DNA of 64,000 bases from Dactylis glomerata (lineage: Eukaryota > Streptophyta > Magnoliopsida > Poales > Poaceae), in assembly GCA_007115705.1 (NCBI GenBank), contig QXEO01001808.1, positions 248,001 through 312,000 of the forward strand, in the 5' to 3' direction. Position numbers and translations under genes: made by a program. A model generated the notes under the pieces. The model saw only the letters and a list, made by a program, of their open reading frames with translations. It searched no databases and was not told the origin of the DNA. Positions 22,877-32,800 of the stretch are shown here, piece by piece (positions within the stretch are counted from its first letter, which is position 1; each line of letters opens with the position of its first letter).

Positions 22877-24487
22877 GATACGTCTCCAACGTATCTATAA
22901 TTTTTGATACTCCATGCTTGTTTTACACAAATTGCTATATGTTTTGTCTACACTTTGTGATACTTTTATGATTTATTTGGACTAACCTACTAATAGTTGC
23001 AAAAGTGCACAATGTTCTTGTTTTACACTTTGATGTGTAGGAATTACCAAGAATACAAGTGGAAACCTTATTGGAGTCAAATTGGGACTTTCCAGAAATC
23101 TGTACCAGAACTTTTTTCAAAGATGGTCACGTTACGGGTCGAAGACGGCGAACTCTTCAAATACAAAGTTGTAGGGAATTTCACGGCGAACGTTCTGGAT
23201 ATAAAATTCACCTGATTCCGAGTCCGGATGGCCGAGATGAGCCCGCTCCATTGCAGACCAGGCCTGGGCCGCGCGAGCTATGTGGGAGAAGGCCCTGGTC
23301 GCCTCCTGACGATGCCCCTTTGCCTATAAGAAGCCTCGGGACGGAAAACCCTAAAGGAGTCGGCAATTTTCTAGAAGCAGTTCCGCAGCTCCGCCGCCGC
23401 CGTCGACAAATTTCGGGGGACAGAAGTCTCTGTTCCGGCACCCTGCCGGGACGGGGAAGTGCCCCCGGAGCCATCTCCATCGGTCTCCATCGCCGTCTCC
23501 ATCGACCTCACCGCCATCTCCATCAACCTTGCTGTCTCCTATGATAAGGAGGGAGTAGTTCATCCCCGGGGCTGAGGGCTCTACCGGCAGCTATGTGGTT
23601 CACCTCTCTCTCCCATGATGTAATCTTTATGTGATCGTGAGCTTTGTATCATGTTGAACAAGTAGATGTTATTATTCAGATATTATGTGTACTCTAGTGG
23701 TGTTATTAAAGTAATCTATTCCTCCTGCCATGGTGTAACGGTGACAGTGCGTGCATCATGGTGGTACTTGGTTTAGGCTATGATTGTGATCTCTTGTGGA
23801 TTATGAGAATAATTATTGCTATGGTAGTATTGAAGTGATTTATTCCTCCTTTCATGGTGTAATGTTGACAGTGTGTGCACCGTGTTAGTACTTGGTCTAA
23901 GTTGCGATAATATCTATCTTGAATTATGATTTGATTTGGATATCTCTATGAGTGGTGTTTGTCAAGTACTTGATGAACTTTAAGGGGTGCTTCTGTAGCC
24001 ACTACACAATGATTAGTGTTGTTCAATAGAAGAGTAATTCAGAGTACCATAGTGGAGAAAAGTTATTTATTTGTTCATTCATGTTATATTGTTGGGAGTG
24101 TGTCCACTAGTGAAAGTATGATCCCTAGGCCTTGTTTCCAAGCATTGCACACCGTTTACTTGCTATTTTGTTACATGTTTGCTCGCAGCGATACTTATTT
24201 CATATCACAGTTGCTACTTATAATCATCTATACCACTTGTATTTCACTATCTCTTCGCCAAACTAGTGCACCTATATATCTGACAAGTGTATTGGGTGTG
24301 TTGGGGACACAAGAGACTTTCTGTATCGTAATTGCAGGGTTGTTTGAGAGGGATAGCTTTGACCTCTTCCTCCCTGAGTTCGATAAACCTTGGGTGATCC
24401 ACTTAAGGGAAACTTGCTGCTGCTCTACAAACCTCTGCACTTGGAGGCCCAACAAGTGTCTACAAGAATAGAAGTGCGTAGACATCA
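22877..24487 (+). repeat. 5' LTR of element A
   Basis: It begins with TG and ends with CA (GTAGACATCA). Its first ~150 bases closely match the LTR start of element B. It contains a direct duplication of ~155 bp (about 23,690-23,840 and 23,840-23,990) with the words TTTATTCCTCC and CATGGTGTAA. A TATA box candidate (CCTATAAG) lies at 23,323-23,330. Confidence 0.8.
23324..23330 (+). promoter_or_regulatory. TATA box candidate in LTR A
   Basis: CTATAAG lies inside the LTR at the same relative position as CCTATAAAGACC in the element B LTRs. Confidence 0.5.
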
Positions 24488-24497
24488 AGCTCTTTTT

Positions 24498-24515
24498 TGG
24501 CGCCGTTGCCGGGGA
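24498..24515 (+). other. Primer binding site of element A
   Basis: TGGCGCCGTTGCCGGGGA lies ten bases after the LTR. It is complementary to the 3' end of plant tRNA-Asp as known from other grass LTR elements. Confidence 0.8.
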
Positions 24516-24648
24516 GGTAAGGTAAAAGGTACTCACATTCTTTGGTTACTAAGTCTTTTAGTTGCTAGTGAGTGCTCGGAGTTATTTCCTTTAGATTCTG
24601 CAATTACATCTTTTTGTTTCTTGTTTTTATTTTCACTAGTTAGGCTTA

Positions 24649-25455
24649 ATGGAAAACAAAGAGTTCTCTAGTCTTTTTCCTGATTTTAGATTTGAAGAGA
24701 AAATTGAAAAACCTTTGGAGCTTAATTCGCATGCTAATAGTGTTGTTAGTATGAATGCTTTGAATACCGTTATTGCTAATGCTATAGAAGAGTCTAAGCT
24801 TGGGGAAGCTGGTTTTGTTAAGCATGATATTTTTAGTTCCCCAGCTTTAGTGGAGAAAGTTCGTTCTGATAATATTTTATCTCCCATATGTGATGTTCCT
24901 TCTTATGATGATATGTTTGAAGAATATGCTTTGCGAAATAGTTGTTCTCTAGCTTGTGATGATGAGTATAATATTTTCAGTTCACCTACTATTGAGGATA
25001 AAATTAGTTATGATTACAATATGCCTCCTATTTATGATGATTATGGTGATGAGAATAATTATTCTATTGAATCTGCTCCTACTACTATTGTTCCTGTGGT
25101 GAGTATTAATTCTTTTATGCATGTGGCTCATGATAGGGATGTTTTATGTGATAGTTATATTGTTAGTTCTATTCATGATGCTACTGAAAGTTATTATGAG
25201 AGAGGGAAACATGGTTTGATGGATCTCAACAATATTAAGTTTCCCCTCTTTATGTTGCAAATCTTAAAGTGGCACTTGTTTTATCTATCCATGCTTGCTA
25301 CTATGTGCCTCGTTGATTTATTTTCTTACAAGATTCCTATGCATAGGAAGTGGTTCAGATATAAATGTCTTTCACATTTGCTTTTTGATGTTCTCTATTG
25401 CTTTAAGTTCCTATATGGCGCCTTTGCCTCAAGCTCATATATGACGCCCACATGA
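24649..25455 (+). CDS. Element A open frame, unknown function (268 aa)
   Basis: The frame starts at an ATG about 130 bases after the primer site, where a gag start would be expected. The first ~190 residues are acidic and rich in Asp, Tyr and Ser, with repeated D-x-x-x-P-x-x-Y/D motifs (DVPSYDDMF, MPPIYDDYGDE). The C-terminal ~70 residues are hydrophobic and aromatic (LFMLQILKWHLFYLSMLATMC), so a membrane segment is possible. No zinc knuckle or pol motif is present. I do not recognise the family. The ORF in element B at the equivalent place is unrelated in sequence. It could be a non-autonomous element protein or a random survivor. Confidence 0.5.
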   Translation: MENKEFSSLFPDFRFEEKIEKPLELNSHANSVVSMNALNTVIANAIEESKLGEAGFVKHDIFSSPALVEKVRSDNILSPICDVPSYDDMFEEYALRNSCSLACDDEYNIFSSPTIEDKISYDYNMPPIYDDYGDENNYSIESAPTTIVPVVSINSFMHVAHDRDVLCDSYIVSSIHDATESYYERGKHGLMDLNNIKFPLFMLQILKWHLFYLSMLATMCLVDLFSYKIPMHRKWFRYKCLSHLLFDVLYCFKFLYGAFASSSYMTPT

Positions 25456-26318
25456 GCATCTTTGCAAATTACTGCGCCTAGCTCAAAGGCGTTAAAGAAA
25501 AGCACTCTTGGGAGATAACTCATTGTTTTATTTTCAGTACCTTTTCTTTTATTTGAGTCTTGGAAGTCATTACTACTGTAATGACCGCTCCTTATCCTTA
25601 TTATTTCGTTGTTGTGCCAAGAAAAGCCTCTAATTTGAGTGAGGTAAGATTTGGGGATGTTGCTGTCCTGAAACAGTTTTCGGTGCTGCACCGTAAAAAT
25701 TCGTGAAAATTCTCAGTATATCTTTTGGACCTGCAATTTCTTGTGCATATGCCCCAGGTTATATCCAAACTTTCGTTAGTTGAACACTTTTTGATTTGAG
25801 CAACAGAAAACCCCTCAAAAATTTAACCTTTGTCAGCTGTTCAGTTTTGACAGATTTCTGCCAATATTTGTGTTTGCCACTTTATCGCTTTCTTTTGAGT
25901 TCTTTTGATCATGGAACTTTTGGGGAGGTTGCTACAGTAGTATTTGCTATATATGTGGTGGTTTTGGGTTGAAACATGAAGCAAAAAGAGGTTGATTATA
26001 TGTTATGCTACACTAATGTTGCTAATAGATTTGTGTTTAGTTTTGTATGAAGGAAGTTTTCAAGTGTAGGGATTGGAGAATGATGAGATGAGTTAAAGAA
26101 TGGACAAAAGCTCAAGCTTGGGGATGCCCATGCATCACCCCAAGAAATATCCAAGAAGTACAAGCGTCAAAGCTTGGGGATGCCCCCGAGGTACCCCTTC
26201 TTCATCAGCAAAAATCAGGTTACCTTTCAAGACACTATATTTTTATTGCTTCATGCACTATATGTTTTTCTTGGAGCGTCAGTTGTTTTAGTTTTCTTTA
26301 TTAGTTGGTTTTGTTTGG

Positions 26319-26440
26319 CTGGTGACTGATTACACGCATGTGGCACTAGCACATATGGAGTGGTGCTCATGGAATGGAACATTACATACCTACGGAGCGG
26401 CGACGCAATCTGGAACTGTACGAACAATTCTCATAATTGA
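26319..26440. other. Junction between element A and tandem gene-like units
   Basis: Element A homology ends here. The sequence that follows is related to the left part of unit 3 (38,890-38,990), with the shared words GGAGC(A/G)GCGACGCAATCTGGAACTGTA. Confidence 0.5.
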
Positions 26441-27193
26441 ATTTCTAGACAGCTTAGAATCCTCGTTAGTGTATAACAAAGCAAAACGCAGAAGACTGAC
26501 AACATAGTGATTTGATGTTGATTCAGAAAAAGTGTTGTGGCCTAATCTCACAAAAACACCGCAGAGCTCAAGTTATTACATGGTTGTAGCTAATTTCTGA
26601 GAACCAATAAAACCAAGTTCTTTACAGGTCAAACATGGATTCAGAAGGATGGATCGTTCGGGAAGAATTTCACGATTTGCGCCTGTGAAGGATGGCGTCG
26701 AGCTGGGTGCTCTAGGTGCTGCAGGCGTCAATGTCATTTACGCCGCCAGGTGCCCGGGTAGTGCGTGTGTGATTGACTCGATGAGCAAGGCACAGGCCGG
26801 CGTTTACAGTTGCGCTCCGTCTTTCAGCAGGACTACATAGGGTTTCAGCAGGCAAGGCAGGATGTGTTCGCGAAACTCACTAAGAGTTTGCAGATTGTCT
26901 GCGGCGACACCAAGGTTTTCTGCGCGGAGCGGCTGAAGCGGCCAAGCGGGCCTATAGACGTCAGGATCCAGATACACCCTAAATCACCAGGAACGCAATA
27001 TCGCTATCTACCTTTTCCCGTCCATTTTCCACAATGCTTCCTATTCCCATGCAAAACACACGGCAGAACTCTATGGTTCTTTGTTTTTTGTTCTTCCGCC
27101 GTTTGCTTCTGGTTTCTTAAATGGCATATCTACTAGACTTTTACTTCACAACACCACTTTCATTATTGAGGGAGTAGCTAGAGTATTCATATA
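26440..27193 (+). pseudogene. Decayed gene-like unit 1, left part
   Basis: This is the first of three tandem ~1.25-1.45 kb units, anchored by GAATCCTCGTTAGTGTA(TAACAAAG) at 26,457 (others at 35,073 and 39,004). Fragments of a shared frame are visible, such as FCAERLKRPSGP near 26,920, equivalent to FYAARLKHPSGP in unit 2. Stops and indels break all copies, and I do not recognise the protein. The unit is interrupted by a Helitron at 27,194 and by a Copia element further right. It could be a duplicated pseudogene or an old repeat. Confidence 0.5.
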
Positions 27194-27622
27194 TCTACTA
27201 TATACTAAAAGCACAATACGAAAGTTTAAAATAGAGACACCACATTAATCCACATCATCAAAATTATTGTAGCTATCAGATCTAAAATTTACGGTTAGGA
27301 TTGAGCTAGAGATTGCGTAACATTATTGTCAAAATCTGAGTTTGACACCCTTTTACGTGTCAACAAAGAAAAAAGGCCCCACGTGTGTAGCCAATCCGGC
27401 CAAAACGTTCCCAGAAAAAAAAACAATAATTGTGTATTCCTCCAACTCCTAACACGTTTTGGGACAAAATAATCCTGAAGCCAAAGAAATTGTGTAACGT
27501 GTGTTCCTTTAACTCCTAATACGTTGTTCTCTAAAAAAGACTCATGATACATTCTGGGAGAAAAAAATCTCAAAGCTAACTAGGCACTCAATTGTTGGAA
27601 ACTATTACGTACATGGTTATCT

Positions 27623-27760
27623 TCTACTATATACTAAAAGCACAATACAGGGGTTCTAAAATAGAGCCACCATATTGATCCATATCCTCTTAATTAATCT
27701 TAATAATTAGATCTAAATTTTGTGGCTATTTGACAAGAGATTAAAAGTTATATAATTATG
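27623..27760 (+). repeat. Second Helitron 5'-end copy
   Basis: TCTACTATATACTAAAAGCAC recurs 429 bases after the Helitron start, and about 140 bases remain alignable with the terminus (AATAGAG(A/C)CACCA). This is a nested Helitron fragment or an internal duplication. Confidence 0.65.
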
Positions 27761-27984
27761 CAGTCCAGTTTTATACGTCTTACGTTAAATATACTATTAA
27801 ATATTAAAGGAAACTGTGTACCATAAAAACAAAAAGAAGTTAGTTCCAAGAGTCCAACACGTGCAGGTCACACACAAAAAAAAGTGTCCACGACATGGAG
27901 GTAAAAATAGAGAGTGACGTGTGTCACTAGGAGTCTTGAAGTTCTTTAATTAACTGTAATTCTAAAGTTAATTCTAAAGCTGTA

Positions 27985-28900
27985 GTGCATCGTTATACCT
28001 AAAGCAATCAAATTTCTAAATGAGGTTATGTGCTAGCTGAAAATTCCGGCCTACATATTTTCTTAAGAAATCAAAAAAAGTGGTAGCAGCAAGCCTAGGT
28101 TTCAGCTTTTGTGTTCATCGATCTAGGAGAAACTAACGATAACAGCTTGCCAATTTCAAACTCGACGTTAGTTATAAAGAAAAATATCGCATGGTTAAAC
28201 TCCAACCAATCAAATTTCTAGATGAGGTTACGTGCTAGATGAGAAATTTTAGCCTACATATTTTCCTAAGAAAACTGAAAGTGCTTGAGCAAACAGCTTA
28301 GAGGTTTTATAATTTGTGCTCATCCGTCTATTGTTGGCTGGGTAGCTTCGATGTCGGGAGAAACTAACGACAACACTTTTCTGGTATTAAAACTCGGCAT
28401 CATCCCATGGTACCCTTTTTACCCCAAATATATGGCATATACTTAATAAAATGATTAATTGTTTTCTAAGTTTCACCAAATATATGGAAAGGAATATGAA
28501 TAACAAACAATCCTAAATAACTACATAGTGAATATATCTTATAGTGGATCTCTAGATATTTTTATTATTATGCATCTTCATAAGAAAACTAAAAGTGATA
28601 GCAGCAAGCAGCTTCGAGGATTTATTTTGTGTTCATCTATCTGTTGCTGGCTGGGTAGCCTCGATGCCGGAAGAAACTAACGACAACACCTTTCCGGTGT
28701 TAAACTCAGCATCATCCCATGGTACTCTTTCCGACCCCAAACATATGGCTTATACTTAATAAAATGATTCATTGTTTTCTAAGTTCCACAAAATATAAAG
28801 AAGGGAATATAAACAACAATATTGACTAACTACATGGTGAAAATATCTTATAGTGGATCTCTAGATATTGGTTTTTTATTATGCATCTTTAATATCTTTG
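27985..28900 (+). repeat. Three degenerate tandem repeats within the Helitron
   Basis: Units at about 27,985-28,190, 28,205-28,560 and 28,570-28,900 share CAGCTT...GTTCATC and GGAGAAACTAACGA(C/T)AAC. The second and third also share GGCATCATCCCATGGTAC and ACTTAATAAAATGATT. They are 200-350 bases long and diverged. Confidence 0.7.
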
Positions 28901-29047
28901 ATTAAACTTAGAAATCATTGACTTTTGAATAAATTTATACGCCATATATTTGGAGAAAGAGCATTTTCCATAAGTTTCAAGACGCCTGATACGCATATTT
29001 TGATATATTCAGATATTGCCCTCACATTGCGAGGCCCACCATGCTAG

Positions 29048-29293
29048 TTGAATTAAAAGGTCTATAGATGCAGTGGTAGATGGAGAAGATGATGATGAAG
29101 CCCTTGCCAGAAAATTCGTCAGTAGAGTTGAGCATGATTTGGCCATTTGGCTCCCTGCCACCTGACGACACATGCAAGTGTAGATATAATTGATCCATTG
29201 GTCGTGGAAGACCTACCAAAGATGACGTCTGAGGAGGTTTGCGATATGGTTGTCTGGCTTTGTGCTCCTACCTTGGCAATCCAGCAATGACAC
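29048..29293 (+). pseudogene. Decayed gene-like unit 1, middle part
   Basis: This continues unit 1 after the Helitron. The frame corresponds to the region that in unit 2 reads MDALVDIDDSDESPAIKVG...MEDLPNMAYDEVCN; stops interrupt it here. It ends at the Copia target duplication GACAC (29,289-29,293). Confidence 0.5.
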
Positions 29294-29797
29294 GGTAGGT
29301 TTTGCCTCTTTAGAACCGAACCAATACGGCCAGCTGAGCTAGCTATCCAAGCAAGCAGACAAGCACCTAGATCGATTCCCTTGAGCTGAACGCGTACGTG
29401 AACGAGCTAGCTTGGTCGATCGTCGGAACGTCTCTGCAACTCGGCAACGTACGCAGAACTTGCGATGAAACTTTGCGAACGGAAAAATACGGAAACGATT
29501 TTGGTATTGCCATAGGCCCGTATCGAGCCTGTTTTGCTCTCTTTATTTCTTTTGATGATTTTCGTTGTGTTTACAAGCAGCAGCCCTGACCTGCTTATAT
29601 ACACGTACAGCCGACCTTGTCACGCCCAACTCGTCTCCGTATCGAAGACCAACACGACGCAACCCGTATGCGATACAAACACCGCAGTCCGGTTTACAAC
29701 TCACACGTTAAAACTTTCCTAAATAGAAATCTAGCAAACTTGGTAGGAAAACTATCTAGGACTCTTTGGACCTAAATCAACTAGGTTAACATCTTCA
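29294..29797 (-). repeat. 3' LTR of the intact Copia
   Basis: On the minus strand it starts TGAAGATGTTAACC. It is 504 bp, with four differences from the other LTR, one of them at the terminal dinucleotide. TATATAAG occurs near 29,595. Confidence 0.9.
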
Positions 29798-29812
29798 TTC
29801 ACCTCCTTAACC
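29798..29812 (-). other. Polypurine tract
   Basis: AAGGAGGTGAA on the minus strand lies immediately upstream of the 3' LTR and overlaps the end of the polyprotein frame region. It primes plus-strand DNA synthesis in such elements. Confidence 0.75.
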
Positions 29813-32800
29813 TGGTTGCTTTGCGTCCATCTGTTGAACTCCGACTTTCTTCCTCATCTCGATAAACTTCTGCTTCCCGAGGGACTTGGTAAGAATGTCG
29901 GCAAGCTGGTCATTGGTGTTCACGTGTTGAACTTCGATCATCCCCTCCTCAACGCACTCCCGGATGTAGTGGAACCGGACGTCTATGTGCTTGCTCCTCT
30001 CGTGATGTACCGGGTTCTTGCACAATGAGATTGCAGCTTGGTTGTCGATCTTCAGTGACACCTTCTGCACCTCCTTCTTTGTAAGATCAGCTAGGAGTCT
30101 TCTCAGCCACACACCCTGACAAGCTGCCGTGCTCGCCGCAATGTACTCTGCCTCACATGAAGACAGTGCCACCACCTTTTGCTTCTGAGAATTCCAGCTG
30201 ATTAGATTCGGACCTAGGTAAAATACCATGCCCGATGTGCTCTTCCGATCATCAACATCGCCTGCCATGTCGCTGTCTGAATAGCCATGAAGGATTAATC
30301 CTTCTTTTCCCTTTTTGTACGTGCAGCCAAGATTGATAGTGCATTTCACATAGCGCAAGATTTTCTTGACGGCGCTCATGTGTTCGGTCGTGGGGTTCTC
30401 CATGAAACGACTCACGATCCCGACTGAATAAGCTAAGTCTGGTCGAGTATGCACCAAGTATCTTAGGCTGCCCACAATGCTTCGATACGTCGTGGTGTCC
30501 ACCGGCGGATTTGAGCTGATCTTGCTCAACTTATGACGTTGGTCCATTGGAACTTGTACCGCGTTGCAATCTGCCATGCCGCACTTGTCCAATAACTTGA
30601 CCGCGTAAGCCGACTGACATAGGGAAATTTCACCAGATTTTTGCTTCACTTCGATGCCTAAGTAATAGCTGAGTAATCCCAGATCACTCATGCTAAACTT
30701 CTTCTTCATCTGCGCCTTGAAACCTTCAATTTCTTGCGCGTTGTTTCCGGTGATAATCAGATCATCGACATAAACTCCAACTAGCAGGTTCGAATCTTTG
30801 GAGTTCTTTGTATAGACGGCGTGCTCGAGGGGACATCTCTTGAAACCGAGAGAGACCAAACATTGGTCCAACTTTGAGTTCCAAGCTCTTGGTGCTTGCT
30901 TTAGCCCGTATAGCGCCTTCTTGAGCTTGTAAACTTTCTCTTCTTCGCCTTTCTTCTCGTAGCCGATGGGTTGTTCCACGTACACTTCTTCCGTGAGATC
31001 ACCGTTGAGGAAAGCGGATTTAACATCCATGTGATGAACTTTCCACTCCTCTTGTGCTGCCAAAGCTAGGAGCAGCCTCACAGTCTCGAGTCGAGCAACC
31101 GGTGCAAACACCTCCTCATAGTCAACTCCTTGACGTTGTACGTAGCCCTTTGCAACGAGTCTTGCCTTGTACTTCACAACAGCACCCTTCGTGTCCTTCT
31201 TTAACTTGTAAACCCACTTCAAACCAATAGGCTTATGGTTCGGACGTCGGGTTACCAAGGTCCATGTGCCGTTGCTTTCAATCGCCTTAAGCTCCTCATC
31301 CATGGCGTGCTTCCAACTTGGATCTTTGCTCGCCTCTACAAAGTTCGCCGGCTCATCAACTCCGAGCAAACATAGTCCAGAGTAGTCGAGTGTAACTGGC
31401 TTGGCGTGCTTGTAGATTTTCTTGAGGGTCTTATAGCATCGTGGACCCGATGAGTCCGTTGTGGCTTGCGAAGGAGGAGACACAAATTGTGTCGGTGTCG
31501 ATGCACTTGAGGATGGCGAATTTCTTGGCATGCTTGGCGCCGAATCGTCGGCGTCCATGTCGTTGGCGTAGTCATCATGACCGTGACCATCATCGTGATA
31601 GTCATCGTCACTTTGCGCCTCGTGGTGATCATGATCATCATGCGTCGTGTCATGAGCATCATCGTTGCCAAGATCTTCTCCTGTGCTTGCATCTTCATCG
31701 TCGGTGTCCGCATTGTGGTGATTGGGATCACCTTGGTCACCATGGTTGGGCGTATCACCGGACATCTGTACATCCTTCCCTGCATCATCATCACTTGGGA
31801 AATTAACCGTGAATATGTTACCGGTTGGAGCTTCGTCCGCTGCGCCGCTCCAGTTCCACGCTTGTTTTTCTTTGAACACAACATCGCGTGAAACGCGTAG
31901 ACGCTTAGTATGTGGGTCATAGAAGCGGTATGCTTTGGTGCCGGAATTCCTCTCGTATCCGATGAACACCATCTTGGTGCTCCGATCGGCAAGCTTTGAG
32001 AGGTGAGGCTCCGCCGTCTTCACATGAGCCACGCACCCAAATGTCCGTAGATGTGACACATTCGGCTTACGTCCGTAGATAGCTTCATACAGAGTCTTGC
32101 CAATCACCGCCTTCGTTGGAGCCCGATTGAGAAGATAGACCGCCGTCATGACGGCTTCACCCCAGAAGGCCCCTGGCATGTTCTTGCTCTTTAGTAAGCT
32201 CCTTGCCATATCCACGACGGTTCGATTGCGCCTTTCAATAACCCCGTTCTGCTGTGGCGTATAAGGCGCCGTGAGGAACCTCTTTATGCCTATCTTCTCG
32301 CAGTAGTCGTTGAACTCGTTTGACGTAAATTCTCCGCCGCGGTCTGTCCGTAGAGCTCGAACCTTGAGCTTGTGTTCCATCTCCGTTGCAGCCTTTAACT
32401 TTTTGAATGCTTCAAATGCCTCATCTTTAGATCGTAGGAGAACGACCCACATGTATCTCGAGTAGTCATCTACCACAAGGAAAAAGTACTTATTTCCTCC
32501 ATGAGTTGCTGGCGTGATTGGGCCACATAGATCACCGTGGAGCAGCTCAAGTGCAGCACTTGCACGATAGGTAGATACAGCAGGGAACGGTGCACGGTGT
32601 TGTTTTCCAATCAAGCACCCGTCACACACTCGATCAACATGGTCGATTAACGGCATCCCCGATACCATCTCCATCTTCGACATCTTCTTCAAGGCATGGA
32701 AGTTGACATGTCCAAATCTAGCGTGCCATAACCATGAGTCATCATCACTCTTGGCGAGCCAACACTCCGGTTGAGATTGCTCAATGTTGAGAATATAGAG

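Larger units (their letters stand above)
22877..26318 (+). mobile_element. Element A: 3'-truncated non-autonomous LTR retrotransposon
   Basis: It has a 5' LTR starting TGATACGTCTCC, a tRNA-Asp-type primer site, one open frame of 268 codons, and an untranslated region. It then stops abruptly near 26,318 where homology to element B (43,180-50,357) ends. The 3' part and 3' LTR are missing. The 3' untranslated part matches element B at 46,870-47,700 in inverse orientation, so both belong to one family. No protease, integrase or reverse transcriptase is encoded. Confidence 0.85.
27194..29047 (+). mobile_element. Non-autonomous Helitron (1854 bp)
   Basis: The insertion starts TCTACTATATACTAAAAGC and ends CATGCTAG, the TC...CTAG structure of Helitrons. 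It lies exactly between A and T of the host site (...TATA|TTGAATTA...). Units 2 and 3 of the tandem family (about 35,930 and 39,930) give the uninterrupted site AGATTGAATT. A weak hairpin (CCTC...GAGG) precedes the CTAG end by about 10 bases. Inside are a second 5'-like end at 27,623 and three degenerate direct repeats. No Rep/helicase is encoded, and there is no target duplication, as expected. Confidence 0.8.

Noticed and set aside
27150..27185. Stowaway terminus in GAGGGAGTAGC of the duplicated units
   Set aside because: It is a single short match to the CTCCCTC motif with no partner terminus. It is conserved simply as part of the tandem unit.
31336..31992. 218-codon minus frame overlapping the intact Copia polyprotein
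   Set aside because: It is a shadow frame of the Asp/His-rich linker region of the real polyprotein.
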